A DNA stretch of 64,000 bases from Mesorhizobium sp. M1B.F.Ca.ET.045.04.1.1 (GCF_003952465.1 NZ_CP034448.1:6921001-6985000), one strand, 5' to 3'; counted from the first letter of the stretch, positions 38,166-47,721 are shown. The notes: generated by a model from the letters alone, not told the origin. Translations and numbers: made by a program.

Positions 38166-38535
38166 TCTCAACGGACCGATTGACGGCCAGTGCCTCCGCA
38201 CTATCTCGAGCAGCAGCTTGTGCCCAACTGGCGAGTTCGCTCGACCAGGCCGTATTGGCGCCGCTGGATTTCGCGGTTGTTCATGACTTGGCAGCTTGTC
38301 AACTGCCGGATGTAGACGATGGTCGGCAAAGGTGCTCAGCGGTGATCTTGCTCATTGCCCGCCTCCTTCAGGTTCGCGGATCGACTGTCCGTCGGCTGGC
38401 ACGGACGCCGCTTCGATGAGTAGCGATTGCAACAGAGCCACTCGCTTCAGCCGATCGTCGGTCGGACATGTCGGTTGGTGGCGCAGCGGGCGCGAACAAA
38501 TCCAGTTGAATGCGCAGTGGGATCTTCATCCGCAT
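38166..38535 (-). pseudogene. Serine-recombinase element remnant (small ORF plus recombinase N-terminus)
   Basis: The minus strand from ATG 38535 reads MRMKIPLRIQLDLFAPAAPP and, after a frame change, DRLKRVALLQSLLIEAASVP then EGGGQ. This overlaps a second start, MSKITAEHL, whose continuation in a shifted frame is IVYIRQLTSCQVMNNREIQR, RQYGLVERTRQLG. The last part resembles the N-terminus of large serine recombinases (YIRQST..Q..N.ES..RQY.L..RA..LGW), with the catalytic Ser position changed to Leu (RQLTSC). The rest of the recombinase is missing. Assignment rests on a short stretch. Confidence 0.45.
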
Positions 38536-38765
38536 GTCCTCCTCCAGAGATCAAGTCTCTCGGAAGAGAAGCTACGAGATGATCGACAAGCGGGCGAAGT
38601 TCGAGGAGGTATTTGGGGGACGATGGGCTCGGCAACGACCCAGCAAGGCGACAAACGCCCGCAACCGCCGCCTGGAGCCCGCCCATAAACAGCATACCAG
38701 TCGATGATTTGCACGGGGTTGGAGTATCAACCACTGAGCCCTTACTGACCGGCATTGGCTGACCT

Positions 38766-39767
38766 TCACTTTGTCAGCCAACACGCGGACATATGCTGTG
38801 GTCCCACTTCGAGGGCCGGCGGCTCCTCCTCCTTGCAGCGGTCGAAGGCAAGCGGGCAGCGCGGATGGAAACGACAGCCCTTCGGCACGCGTGCGGCACT
38901 TGGAACCTCGCCCTGCAGGGCCGGTAGCTTGCTGCGATCTGCGTCGCCGCGAATCTGCGGCGTGGCGTTGCGCAGCGCGACGGTATACGGATGGCGGGGG
39001 TTGAACGTGATCTGATCCGCTGTGCCGATTTCCACCAGTCGCCCAAGATACAACACCGCAATCCGGTCGGCGATCAACCACGCGAGCGGCAGGTCGTGGG
39101 TGATGAACAGCAGCGCCATGTGGTGTTTGTCACGCAAATCCACCAGGACCTGAAGAATCTGTGCGCGTATCGAGACATCGAGCATCGACACAGGTTCATC
39201 GGCGACGATGAGTTCCGGCTTCACGGCAAGCGCTCCGGCAATCACGACCCGCTGTCGCTGCCCGCCGGACAGTTCGTGCGGGAAGCGGGGAAAGAAATCG
39301 CCGGAAGGATTAAGCCCGGCTGCCGCAAGCGCTTCGCTGACCCTCTCCGTAAGTTGGGAATGGTTCTCGACCAACCGCAGGGAGCGCAACGGCTCCGCCA
39401 CGATATCGAATACGGTGTGTCGCGGATTGAGCGCCTGATAGGCGTCCTGGAAGATCATCTGCACGCGACGCCGGTAAGGACGCAGGGTCGAGGAGCCTCG
39501 CTCCGACGTCATGTCTCGGCCTTCGAACAGCAACCTGCCGCCTGTCGGCTGAGCAAGTTTGGTGATGACGCGGCCCACTGTCGTCTTGCCGCTCCCCGAT
39601 TCCCCGACCAGGGCAACGATTTCACCCTGTCCGACGTTCAAGTCGATCCCGTCCACCGCACGCACTGCACCGGCAGGTCGGCCCAGAACACGGTCGAAGA
39701 ATCCGCCACGGATCGGGAAGTGGACCTGCAGGCTTTCCAGACGCAGGATGTCGGCAGTGTCAGGCAT
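38766..39767 (-). CDS. Peptide ABC transporter ATP-binding protein (DppF/OppF type)
   Basis: Energises peptide import as one of two ATPases. The 333-residue product has Walker A GESGSGKTTVGR, the signature LSGGQRQRVVIAGALAVKPE, Walker B LIVADEPVSMLD and the switch His in LFITHDL. The C-terminal oligopeptide-transporter extension (ALPALQGEVPSA-type text, CRFHPRCPLAFDRCKEEEPP) carries the Cys set found in DppD/OppD/DppF proteins. Last gene of the operon; overlaps dppD by 8 nt. Confidence 0.93.
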   Translation of the reverse strand: MPDTADILRLESLQVHFPIRGGFFDRVLGRPAGAVRAVDGIDLNVGQGEIVALVGESGSGKTTVGRVITKLAQPTGGRLLFEGRDMTSERGSSTLRPYRRRVQMIFQDAYQALNPRHTVFDIVAEPLRSLRLVENHSQLTERVSEALAAAGLNPSGDFFPRFPHELSGGQRQRVVIAGALAVKPELIVADEPVSMLDVSIRAQILQVLVDLRDKHHMALLFITHDLPLAWLIADRIAVLYLGRLVEIGTADQITFNPRHPYTVALRNATPQIRGDADRSKLPALQGEVPSAARVPKGCRFHPRCPLAFDRCKEEEPPALEVGPQHMSACWLTK

Positions 39768-40770
39768 GAATTGCGACCTTGTCCTCTTGCGTCAAGGGCC
39801 GGTGAAGGTGACAGGCGACGCGGCCCCGCCGGACTTCGTCGAGGCTGGGGACTTCGGTCGCGCATACCGTCATTGCAGACGGGCAACGTGAATGGAAGGC
39901 GCAGCCTGAGGGTCGATTCACCAAGTTGGGAGGATCACCGGGGATAGGCCGGATCATCCGTTTGCCGTTTGCTGGGTTTGGTATCGATTCGATCAGCAGC
40001 TGGGTATAGGGATGCTTGGGTTGCGCGAAGACATCGGCGACAGTGCCATCCTCGACGATGCGGCCAGCGTACATAATCATCACGCGATCACAAGTCTCGG
40101 CAACAACAGAAAGGTCGTGGGTAATCAAAATCAGGGCAAGGTTAAGCTTCGATCGCAAGTCCCCAAAGAGCTTGAGAATCTGAGCCTGTGTAATGACATC
40201 GAGCGCCGTGGTGGGCTCGTCGCCGATGACAATCGAGGGGCGACATGCGAGTGCCATCGCAATCATCACCCTTTGACGCATCCCACCCGACAGTTCGTGA
40301 GGATAGGCTGCACCGCGGTCCGCCGGAATGCCGACCAGTTCGAGCAGCTCCCTTGCCCGCACGGTGGCCTCGCTGCGCGACAAACCGAGCCGCAGGATGC
40401 ATGGCTCGGCGATCTGCTTGGTGATGCGGTGAACGGGATTGAGCGCATTCATCGCGCCCTGAAAGACGACGGACGTCTCGCTCCAGCGGTGTGGCCGCAT
40501 GGCGACATCGTCATTGATAGGCAGTCGCTCTCCGCGATAGCGTACCTCGCCCTCGCTTACCCGCGCGTTGGGCGATAGCAGACCCGCAATCGCCATTGCG
40601 GTCGTGGTCTTTCCACTGCCCGATTCACCGACGAGGGCAACGGCCTCTCCGGCTCGAAGCGCAAAGCTTACGCCATCGATTGCACGCGATGAAAGGCCCT
40701 TGAGCTTGTAGTCAACAGAGAGCCCGTCGACGTTCAGAAGCAACGCCGTGCTCCGGGAGGGTTCTGTCAT
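39760..40770 (-). CDS. Peptide ABC transporter ATP-binding protein (DppD/OppD type)
   Basis: Second ATPase of the importer, 336 residues: Walker A GESGSGKTTTAMAIAGLL, Q-loop VVFQGAMNALNPV, signature LSGGMRQRVMIAMALACRPS, Walker B IVIGDEPTTALD, H-loop LILITHDL, and the Cys-bearing tail GCAFHSRCPSAMTVC. It overlaps the permease gene upstream by 4 nt (ATGA). The pair with the next gene is the normal heterodimer arrangement. Confidence 0.93.
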   Translation of the reverse strand: MTEPSRSTALLLNVDGLSVDYKLKGLSSRAIDGVSFALRAGEAVALVGESGSGKTTTAMAIAGLLSPNARVSEGEVRYRGERLPINDDVAMRPHRWSETSVVFQGAMNALNPVHRITKQIAEPCILRLGLSRSEATVRARELLELVGIPADRGAAYPHELSGGMRQRVMIAMALACRPSIVIGDEPTTALDVITQAQILKLFGDLRSKLNLALILITHDLSVVAETCDRVMIMYAGRIVEDGTVADVFAQPKHPYTQLLIESIPNPANGKRMIRPIPGDPPNLVNRPSGCAFHSRCPSAMTVCATEVPSLDEVRRGRVACHLHRPLTQEDKVAIHA

Positions 40771-41699
40771 GGGATCACCCTCCGGCGTGGATTGAACGTA
40801 TCGTCGAGGGCATTGCCAATCAGGACGAAGCTAAGCGCAACCGTAAGCGCGCACAGCCCGGGGGCGCCAAGATACCACCAGGCTCCAGCACTGGCGGCGC
40901 CGGCGCGCTGAGCGAGCGATAGCAACGTGCCCCATGAAGGCTGCAAGGGATCGCCAAGCCCAAGGAACGAGAGTGAAGTCTCGATATAGATTGCGCCGGA
41001 GACGACCAAGGCGCCATTGGCTGCAATTTGCGGCACGAGATTGGGCAGGATGTGCTGTACCATGATGCTGAAATCGCTGCTTCCCACCACCCGGGCACGA
41101 TCAACGAATGTTCGCTCCTTAAGCGAGAGTGTCTGGCTGCGAACGATACGAGCAACGAACGCCCAGCTGGTCATGCCGATGACAACAATGATCACAAAAA
41201 GAGAAGGGCGGAAGCCAAGGATGTCTCCACCGCGCCCCATCACCTCAAGGACCACAGGCGTGATGACCAGCGCGAGCACGAATGAAGGCATAACAAAAAA
41301 GAAATCTGTGATGCGCATCAGCCAGACATCCACCCAGCCACCAAAGTAGCCCGAGGTCATTCCGACCGTGGTGCCGACGATGAGGCTGATTACAGTCGCC
41401 AGCAGCGCGATCGTGAGTGATATCCGGGCACCATGGACGACCAGATTGAGCACGTCTCGCCCCACCTCATCCGTCCCCAGCAGATGCTGGCTTGATGGTG
41501 GTGCGAGGAAGTCGCCGGTTGCATTGATCGCAGTCTGCAGAGGTCCCACCAGAATATTCGGCACCGCTGCCAGCACAAAAAAGAAGATAAGGCATACTAT
41601 ACCCAGCTGAGCCCCGCCATGACCAAGAAATTGACGCAGAAAGTCTTTGATAGCCCGCTCTCGGCTGCGCTTAGAATATTGAACAGTATTTTCACTCAT
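40767..41699 (-). CDS. Peptide ABC transporter permease (DppC/OppC type)
   Basis: Inner-membrane permease, 310 residues. A cytoplasmic start is followed by a first helix (LGIVCLIFFFVLAAVPNILV), the OppC-type periplasmic segment LAPPSSQHLLGTDEVGRDVL, and helices with the EAA-like motif FVDRARVVGSSDFSIMVQHI then LPNLVPQ. GLGDPLQPSWGTLLSLAQ near the end is typical. The start overlaps the stop of dppB by 4 nt. Confidence 0.92.
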   Translation of the reverse strand: MSENTVQYSKRSRERAIKDFLRQFLGHGGAQLGIVCLIFFFVLAAVPNILVGPLQTAINATGDFLAPPSSQHLLGTDEVGRDVLNLVVHGARISLTIALLATVISLIVGTTVGMTSGYFGGWVDVWLMRITDFFFVMPSFVLALVITPVVLEVMGRGGDILGFRPSLFVIIVVIGMTSWAFVARIVRSQTLSLKERTFVDRARVVGSSDFSIMVQHILPNLVPQIAANGALVVSGAIYIETSLSFLGLGDPLQPSWGTLLSLAQRAGAASAGAWWYLGAPGLCALTVALSFVLIGNALDDTFNPRRRVIP

Positions 41700-42691
41700 T
41701 GCCTAACTCTTGGATCGAGAAGACCGTAAGTAAGATCAGCGACGAGGTTCGCGACAACGATCGACACACCAAGCAATAGGAATATCCCTTGCAGAACTGG
41801 ATAGTCTCTCGCGTTGAGTGCCTCAACAGTTAAGTTGCCTATGCCTGGCCATGCGAATACAGATTCGACGGTAATAGCACCCGCCACTACATAACCAAGA
41901 TTTAGCGTCACCAAGGTCATGACTGGTAGCATTGCATTGCGAAAGGCGTGACGCATCAACATTTGGAGGTCAGTCAGCCCCTTAGCCCGGGCAGTTACCA
42001 TGTAGTCCTCGGCGACAACATCGCTCATAGCAGCACGAGAAACCACAACGTATTGCCCGATCAGACCAAGAGCCACTGCGGACACGGGAAGTACGAGATG
42101 CCGCAGATAATCTAACAATAAGTCAAGAGAACCCTTAAGCGCGCCCGGAGAATATCCACCGTAGCCAGGTAGCCAGCCCAATGCCGTGCTAAAGATGACC
42201 ACCAGAAGCATGCCGACCCAGAACGATGGCGTTGAATAGAGGGCGAGAGAGGCACCCGTCGTGATATGATCGACGACTCCTCCCCTGCGCCAGCCCGCAT
42301 ACATGCCGAGCGTGACCCCCACAACGATTGCGATGAGCTGAGCGATGCCGACCAGTGCAATAGTGGCCGGCAGCCGCTCCAAGAGCAGGCCTGCGACCCG
42401 CCTGCCCCTGAACTTGAAACTATAACCGAGGTCGCCATGAAGCGTTGCTGACACGTAGTCGACAAGCTGGTCCGGCACCAGCGGCCGCTCAAGGCCCCAA
42501 CTCTTCCGCTGCGCTTCCAACTGCTCAGCGGTCACAGAAACTCGTGCCCCGCCCAATAGCAATTTAGCGGGGTCGCCCGGAATGACTCTGAATAAAATGA
42601 AGTTCAGAATTACTACCATCGAAAGCGTTACGGCTGCTCTGAGAAGGGCATGCCCAATGTGCCGCGTGGTCCGGCCACCATTGGCAGCCAT
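41696..42691 (-). CDS. Peptide ABC transporter permease (DppB/OppB type)
   Basis: Inner-membrane permease, 331 residues: TLSMVVILNFILFRVIPGDP then AKLL, LGLERPL-like SWGLERPLVPDQLVDYV, DLGYSFKFRGRRVAGLLLER, and the EAA motif region EDYMVTARAKGLTDLQMLMR then HAFRNAMLPV. The C-terminus AWPGIGNLTVEALNARDYPV with LQGIFLL and YGLLDPRVRQ is diagnostic for DppB. Only 1 nt separates it from the binding-protein gene upstream. Confidence 0.93.
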   Translation of the reverse strand: MAANGGRTTRHIGHALLRAAVTLSMVVILNFILFRVIPGDPAKLLLGGARVSVTAEQLEAQRKSWGLERPLVPDQLVDYVSATLHGDLGYSFKFRGRRVAGLLLERLPATIALVGIAQLIAIVVGVTLGMYAGWRRGGVVDHITTGASLALYSTPSFWVGMLLVVIFSTALGWLPGYGGYSPGALKGSLDLLLDYLRHLVLPVSAVALGLIGQYVVVSRAAMSDVVAEDYMVTARAKGLTDLQMLMRHAFRNAMLPVMTLVTLNLGYVVAGAITVESVFAWPGIGNLTVEALNARDYPVLQGIFLLLGVSIVVANLVADLTYGLLDPRVRQ

Positions 42692-42692
42692 G

Positions 42693-44363
42693 TCAGATTG
42701 ACCTCAAGCGATCGAACGGAAAATAGGTCCACATCGACACCATGTCCTGTGTCCCCCAGCCCTCGAAACAATCTGTGCGATGGGCGTCGAGCACGAGGGG
42801 ATAGCATAGCATGATATAGGGTGCTTCGCGATAAATGAGGCGCGCCGCCTCATCGACCAGTTCCTGGCTCTTCTTAGGGTCGACGGTACTGTCGACCTCG
42901 GACAAGAGCTTTTCGAAGTTGTCATCGGTCCAGTATGACATGTTTGGGTTGCCGATGGCCTTGCTGCTCCCCATCCTAAGCAGGTCGTGAGGTGTGGGAG
43001 ATGGCCAGTTGCTGGCTACGAGCAAATCCCAGCCTCCGCCGCCATCCGCCGGCGCCGCCGTGCGGGCAGTGAGCGCGCCGGAGTCGAGTTGGGTAACCGA
43101 TAAAGGTATGCCGACTTGTTGCAGCCAGCCAGCGATAAGCTGCACGACCGCAATCGGCATCTCGAGGACACCCGAGAACTTTCCGGTAATCAGATCGAGC
43201 TGGAAGCTGTTGCCCTCCTTGTCCTCCCGGACGCCGTCTCCATTCTTGTCGCGATAGCCGGCGGCATCGAGTCGGCGGCCTGCCTCGGCGAAATCGAAGT
43301 GGCGCCTGATGTCGTTTAGGTCCGAATAGTAATCGGCCGCCACCGGCATTACCAGTCCCACGCCAGGGTCCGCGTGCCCGCGGTAAGCTCGGTCGACGAT
43401 GGCCTTCTGGTCGATCGCATAGCCGATCGCGTCGCGAAAAGCCGGGTCCTGCAGGGCCTTGGTGCTGCCTGCCCCCTTCTCCGAGAGAGTGTTAAAGGCC
43501 AAATAATTACGCTGCTCAACGCGCGATTCACCGACCTTTATGTTGGGATCCTTTGAGAGGTCGGCCCATTGGGCGGCCGTGAGACCGCTGCCGTAATCGA
43601 GGTCGCCGCTCTTCAAACCCTGCGCGACTGAATCGATTGTCGTGACGTATTGCAATATCATGCCGGCAGTTTTTGGCTGTCCTGTACGGAAATAAGGATT
43701 TGGCGTGAGGCGATCAAACTGACCTTGTTTAAACTCCGCAACGATCATAGGTCCAGTTCCCACCAGCGGGGGATTATTGCGGAAAGTGCCGCGAGCATCG
43801 GCGTAGCTGATATCCTTCCAAATGTGCTCGGGGACAATTAGAAGGTAGTTGTCAATTGGCCAGCGCGTAGGAGCCTTCGTTACTATTTGCAAAGTCTCAT
43901 CATCAACAGCCTCTATGAGATCGATTTGGTCCATGCCGTCGGTGTTGTTGAGACCCCGATTTAGTTCGTCGGGCTTGCCAATGGAGTCGCGTAGATAATT
44001 ATAGGTGAACGCAGCGTCCCTGGCCGTCGCAGGCTGACCATCCGACCACTTCATGCCAGGCCAGATCTTAAAGGTCCAGGTGAGCTTGTCGTCAGCGACG
44101 GACCACTCCTTCGCAAACCCCTTCCGATCCTCGTGGCGCTGCGCGTCCATACCCACCAAGCAGTCATAGGAGAAAACCAGGGGCCAGAAGGAACCATAAC
44201 TCGCAAAAGGGTTCATCGTGTCCGGGGTGCCCATTGTGCCGAAGCGCACGATATGATCACCACACGACGAGGCAAACGCGTTTGAGTGCATGATCCAAGG
44301 CGCGGTTGATCCCGCAAGCATAGCCTTCATCATGGCACGGCGGTTGAGCTGCCACTCGTTCAT
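42693..44363 (-). CDS. Peptide/amine ABC transporter substrate-binding protein (family 5)
   Basis: Periplasmic binding protein that feeds the four genes behind it. The 556-residue product begins MNEWQLNRRAMMKAMLAGST, a twin-Arg-type leader (NRRAMMK) ending near SNAFAS. Family-5 motifs: WTFKIWPGMKWSDGQPATAR, DAAFTYNYL, VGTGPMIVAEFKQGQ, QDPAFRDAIGYAIDQ-like ALQDPAFRDAIGYAIDQKAI then VDRAYRGHADPG, and YWTDDNFEKLLSEVDSTVDP. First gene of the operon; the 500-nt upstream gap holds its promoter and the end of an IS110 remnant. Pieces of a paralogue lie at 48.11-48.31 kb. The specific substrate is not evident. Confidence 0.92.
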   Translation of the reverse strand: MNEWQLNRRAMMKAMLAGSTAPWIMHSNAFASSCGDHIVRFGTMGTPDTMNPFASYGSFWPLVFSYDCLVGMDAQRHEDRKGFAKEWSVADDKLTWTFKIWPGMKWSDGQPATARDAAFTYNYLRDSIGKPDELNRGLNNTDGMDQIDLIEAVDDETLQIVTKAPTRWPIDNYLLIVPEHIWKDISYADARGTFRNNPPLVGTGPMIVAEFKQGQFDRLTPNPYFRTGQPKTAGMILQYVTTIDSVAQGLKSGDLDYGSGLTAAQWADLSKDPNIKVGESRVEQRNYLAFNTLSEKGAGSTKALQDPAFRDAIGYAIDQKAIVDRAYRGHADPGVGLVMPVAADYYSDLNDIRRHFDFAEAGRRLDAAGYRDKNGDGVREDKEGNSFQLDLITGKFSGVLEMPIAVVQLIAGWLQQVGIPLSVTQLDSGALTARTAAPADGGGGWDLLVASNWPSPTPHDLLRMGSSKAIGNPNMSYWTDDNFEKLLSEVDSTVDPKKSQELVDEAARLIYREAPYIMLCYPLVLDAHRTDCFEGWGTQDMVSMWTYFPFDRLRSI

Positions 44364-44776
44364 TCTGTCCTCCCTTTAAATTCTAGTGCACCGCAATTTC
44401 AAACCGAACGCGCATAGCCTAGGCCATGTCTTGGCGTGATGCAGCGGTTCCCTTCGTTTGCGTTGAAGATGATGGTCGCGGGCAAAGACGGAATGCAAGA
44501 ACAGAATCAATATCGCAGGTATCTAGGATTTAGATGGGGTTCTCTGATCGTGGAGCTGATTGCAAGCTCCTGTCGGCGTATCCATGTTCCTGCCGGCTCT
44601 GTGGTTCTCTTCGCGGTTAACACTGGGTCGCCGCATTTAGCGTTCAAGACGTGGGTGCCTCAATGTAATCGACGCAGTAGTACCTTAAGTTAGGGCTGCC
44701 TCCCCATCCACGAGATCACGACGCCATCATCCCGGCAGGGACATTCACCGCCGAAAGGGCGGATCTTGCTTAATGC

Positions 44777-44868
44777 TTAGCTGGTGATCGCGGTCGCCTC
44801 CTCCTTCGACCAGCGGAATTCGCTGACGTCGATCCAGATCCGATGCATGATCACAGCCAGTCTGCAGG
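44777..44868 (-). pseudogene. IS110-family transposase, C-terminal part (left of IS66)
   Basis: The minus strand reads CRLAVIMHRIWIDVSEFRWS, KEEATAITS*, the usual end of IS110/IS1111 transposases (RKLAV..HR.W..G..FRW). The upstream half continues beyond the IS66 insertion at 47722-48115. The stop is at 44777-44779. Confidence 0.7.
44861..44868. repeat. Target-site duplication of IS66, left copy (right copy 47714-47721)
   Basis: tctgcagg directly abuts the left IS66 end, and the identical octamer follows the right end at 47714-47721. Eight bases is the normal duplication length for IS66. Confidence 0.85.
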
Positions 44869-44963
44869 GTACGCCTCCGGCGGAGGCCGCCTTGCGAGAA
44901 GATGGCACGGTAGCGAGGCTGCGCTCTTAAGGTCGTCCTTACGAGCGTGGTTAGCAGCACAAC

Positions 44964-45317
44964 ATGAGCCATGTGACGTTATTGACCGGGCCGGAGCGGC
45001 GGCGCCGTTGGAGTGAAGCGGATCAGTGCCGGATACTGGCCGCGGCATTCGCGCCTGGGGCCACAGTGGCGGCGGTGGCGCGTCAGTACGATGTCGCGAC
45101 CAGCCTGATCTACAAGTGGCGCCGCACGGTGAGAGCCCGCGAGACGGGCTTTGCCGAAGTTGTCGTGGCTCCCGATGAGCCTGTCGCCGTTTCGCGGCCG
45201 GCGGCATCCCCAGCGGTGATCGAGCTGGAGGTCGCCGGCAAGGTGCGGCTGCGGATTCCGCTGACCACGCCGCCAACACTGGCGGCGGCGATGGTGAAGG
45301 CGCTAGGGGTTTCATGA
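44964..45317 (+). CDS. tnpA: IS66 TnpA (HTH protein)
   Basis: First IS66 protein, 117 residues. RRRRWSEADQCRILAAAFAP and GATVAAVARQYDVATSLIYK then WRR form the Tnp8-type helix-turn-helix. The C-terminal half (VIELEVAGKVRLRIP) is the usual IS66 OrfA tail. Needed with TnpB and TnpC for transposition. Its last codons overlap tnpB. Confidence 0.92.
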   Translation: MSHVTLLTGPERRRRWSEADQCRILAAAFAPGATVAAVARQYDVATSLIYKWRRTVRARETGFAEVVVAPDEPVAVSRPAASPAVIELEVAGKVRLRIPLTTPPTLAAAMVKALGVS

Positions 45318-45661
45318 TCCCGGTTCCGAGCCAGGTGCGTATCTGGTTGGCAGTCGGCCAGACCGATATGCGTCGCGGAATGCAGGGTCTCGCTCTACAA
45401 GTTCAGGAGACGTTGGGCCGGGATCCGCATGCCGGCGATCTTTATGTCTTCCGCGGCCGCAGCGGCAACCTGATCAAGATTATCTGGCATGATGGGCTCG
45501 GCATGTCGCTGTATGCTAAACGGCTCGAGAAGGGCCGGTTTCTATGGGCGTCGCCGGCGGACGGCACGGTTTCGATATCACGGGCGCAGCTTGCCTACAT
45601 GCTCGACGGGATCGATTGGCGCAACCCGCGTCACACGTTCCGACCGCAGCGCGCGGGCTGA
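45314..45661 (+). CDS. tnpB: IS66 TnpB (accessory protein)
   Basis: 115 residues: VRIWLAVGQTDMRRGMQGLA, GDLYVFRGRSGNLIKIIWHD, GLGMSLYAKRLEKGRFLW, typical of the IS66 OrfB family. Overlaps the end of tnpA by 4 nt (ATGA), which suggests translational coupling. Complete. Confidence 0.94.
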   Translation: MIPVPSQVRIWLAVGQTDMRRGMQGLALQVQETLGRDPHAGDLYVFRGRSGNLIKIIWHDGLGMSLYAKRLEKGRFLWASPADGTVSISRAQLAYMLDGIDWRNPRHTFRPQRAG

Positions 45662-45727
45662 GTTTTTCTTTGAGTTTGCGCCATTTTCCGCGAGTCAGCG
45701 GACTCGTTTTATGATTCACTCCAAGGC

Positions 45728-47405
45728 ATGGTTGCCACCGCCCAGGGTGCTGTGCCGGACGATATTGGCGCGCTGAGAGCGGCGCTGATCGCGGCGCTGG
45801 CCAGAGCCGAAGACAAGGCCGCGCGCGCTGCGCTGGTCGAGGCCGAACTGGCGGTCGCCAGAGCCAAGGCATCGGATGATGCAGCGCTGATCGCACATCA
45901 GGATCTGACGATCCGGAAGCTGCAGCGGGCGCTGCATGGTCAGAGTTCTGAACGCTCAGCCCGCCTGCACGACCAGATGGAACTCATCTTCGAGGAACTC
46001 CAGAGCACCGCGACGGAAGACGAGATCGCCGCCGAACAGGCTGCGGCCCGGACCACCGAGGTGGCGCCTTATGTGCGCAAGCGACCCGCGCGCCAGCCAT
46101 TTCCCGAGCATCTGCCGCGCGAACGCATGGTCGAGCCCGCGCCGACTGCTTGTCACTGCTGCGGCGGTCATCGGCTACGCAAGTTGGGTGAGGATATCAC
46201 CGAGACGCTGGAGGTGGTGCCGCGGCAATGGAAGGTGATCCAGCACGTGCGGGAGAAGTTCACCTGCCGCGACTCCGAGGCGATCAGCCGGGCTCCGGCG
46301 CCGTTCCACGCCACCCCGCGTGGCTGGGCCGGTCCCGGCCTGCTGGCGATGATCCTGTTCGAGAAGTTCGGCCAGCATCAGCCGCTCAACCGCCAGGCTG
46401 AACGCTATGCGCGCGAAGGCGTGCCGCTCAGCCTGTCGACGCTCGCCGACCAGGTCGGGGCCGGCGCCGCGGCGCTGATGCCGCTGTTCAAGCAGCTCGA
46501 AGCCCATGTGCTGGCCGCTTCACGTCTGCACGGCGACGACACAACGGTGCCGGTCCTGGCCAAGGGCAAGACCGATACCGGCCGTTTATGGACCTATGTG
46601 CGCGATGACCGACCGTTCGGCGGCGCCGATCCGCCGGCGGCGGTATTCTATTATTCCCGCGATCGTCGAGGCGAACATCCCGCGGCGCATCTCGCCGGCT
46701 GGAGCGGCATTCTGCAGGCCGATGCCTTTGGCGGTTATGGCGATCTCTATGCGACGGGTCGTCAGCCGGCGCCTGTTATGGAAGCCAGCTGCTGGGCCCA
46801 CAGCCGGCGCAAAATGTTCGAGCTGGCCGATATCGAAGCGGCGGCGCGCAAGAAGGCGCGCAGCGAGAAGCCCAACCTGGTCTATCCACTGGCGGTCGAA
46901 GCCGTGAAGCGCATCGATGCCCTGTTCGATATCGAACGCGCGATCAACGGCCTGTCGCCAGCCCAACGCCACGCCGTGCGCCAGGAGCGGAGCGCGCCGC
47001 TGCTCACCGAGCTCGAGCGCTGGATGATCGAGACGCGCGACAAAGCTCTCGCGCGGACACGACCTGAGCAAGGCCTTCAACTACATGCTGCGCCGCTGGT
47101 CATCCTTCACCCGGTTCCTCGACGATGGGCGGATCTGCCTATCGAACAGTGCAGCCGAGCGAGCCCTGCGCGGCATCGCTCTCGGCAGAAAGTCCTGGCT
47201 GTTCTGCGGTTCCGATCGCGGCGGACAGCGCGCTGCCGTTCTCTACAGCCTGATCGTCAGCGCCAAGATGAACGATATCGACCCGCAGGCCTGGCTCGCC
47301 GACGTCCTCGCCCGACTGCCCGCCTATCCGGCCCATCGGATCGATGATCTGCTGCCGTGGAATTGGAGGTCCGCAAAACTGCGGACCCAACCAGCTGCCG
47401 CCTGA
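45728..47405 (+). pseudogene. tnpC: IS66 TnpC (DDE transposase), frameshifted near the end
   Basis: Transposase of IS66: leucine-zipper-like start, zinc-finger-like CHCCGGHRLRKLGEDITETL, then the DDE core (SRLHGDDTTVPVLAKGKTDT, LQADAFGGYGDLYATG, CWAHSRRKMFELADIE). At about 47048 one extra A (gacaaagctctcg instead of gacaagctctcg) shifts the frame; SRGHDLSKAFNYMLRRW and then ICLSNSAAERALRGIALGRK with the last catalytic Glu continue in another frame to TGA 47405. Without the extra base the protein would be full length, so this could be a recent inactivation or a base-calling error. Confidence 0.88.
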
Positions 47406-47407
47406 TC

Positions 47408-47641
47408 ATGCAGCGCAATAAGGTGCATCACGTCTACACCGTCGGCCGTGTCGCCAGCGACCTCGGCGTCAGCGAAGCGCTCATCCACGAACTGACCCTC
47501 GGTCTCGAGCCGGAGGACGGCGTCATCTGGGTGTACGGCACCAACGATGACGACGGGATCTTGGCCTTCACCGATGAAGGCATCGAGGAGGTCAAACTCC
47601 TCCTCGAAGAATATCATCGGGTCTCCTCATCGAAAGCTTGA
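47408..47641 (+). CDS. Small IS66-associated protein, unknown function
   Basis: A 77-residue acidic protein, MQRNKVHHVYTVGRVASDLG then VSEALIHELTLGLEPEDGVI, WVYGTNDDDGILAFTDEGIE. It starts 2 nt after the tnpC stop and lies inside the IS66 ends. It looks well formed, with a helical, possibly HTH-like N-terminus and an acidic tail. Similar small ORFs accompany some rhizobial IS66 copies as far as I recall. No function can be given. Confidence 0.7.
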   Translation: MQRNKVHHVYTVGRVASDLGVSEALIHELTLGLEPEDGVIWVYGTNDDDGILAFTDEGIEEVKLLLEEYHRVSSSKA

Positions 47642-47721
47642 CCCCAGCACTCCGGTGCTCAGGTCCTCACGGTCACCAGATACGCACGTCTGCGGACTTC
47701 ACCGGATGGGTACTCTGCAGG

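Larger units (their letters stand above)
44869..47713 (+). mobile_element. IS66-family insertion sequence (2845 bp)
   Basis: Bounded by imperfect terminal repeats: left gtacgcctccggcggaggcc (44869 on) and right ending accggatgggtac (47713), 17 of 22 bases complementary, with an 8-bp target duplication on both sides. It holds tnpA, tnpB, tnpC and a fourth small gene. It has inserted into the IS110 transposase between the codons for ..VAVA and ..LAVI. The clean ends show that the insertion is younger than the decay of many neighbours, though tnpC is frameshifted. Confidence 0.9.

Noticed and set aside
44436..44693. 85-codon plus-strand frame upstream of the binding-protein gene
   Set aside because: No ribosome site or family similarity; lies in the promoter gap between the binding protein and the IS110 remnant.
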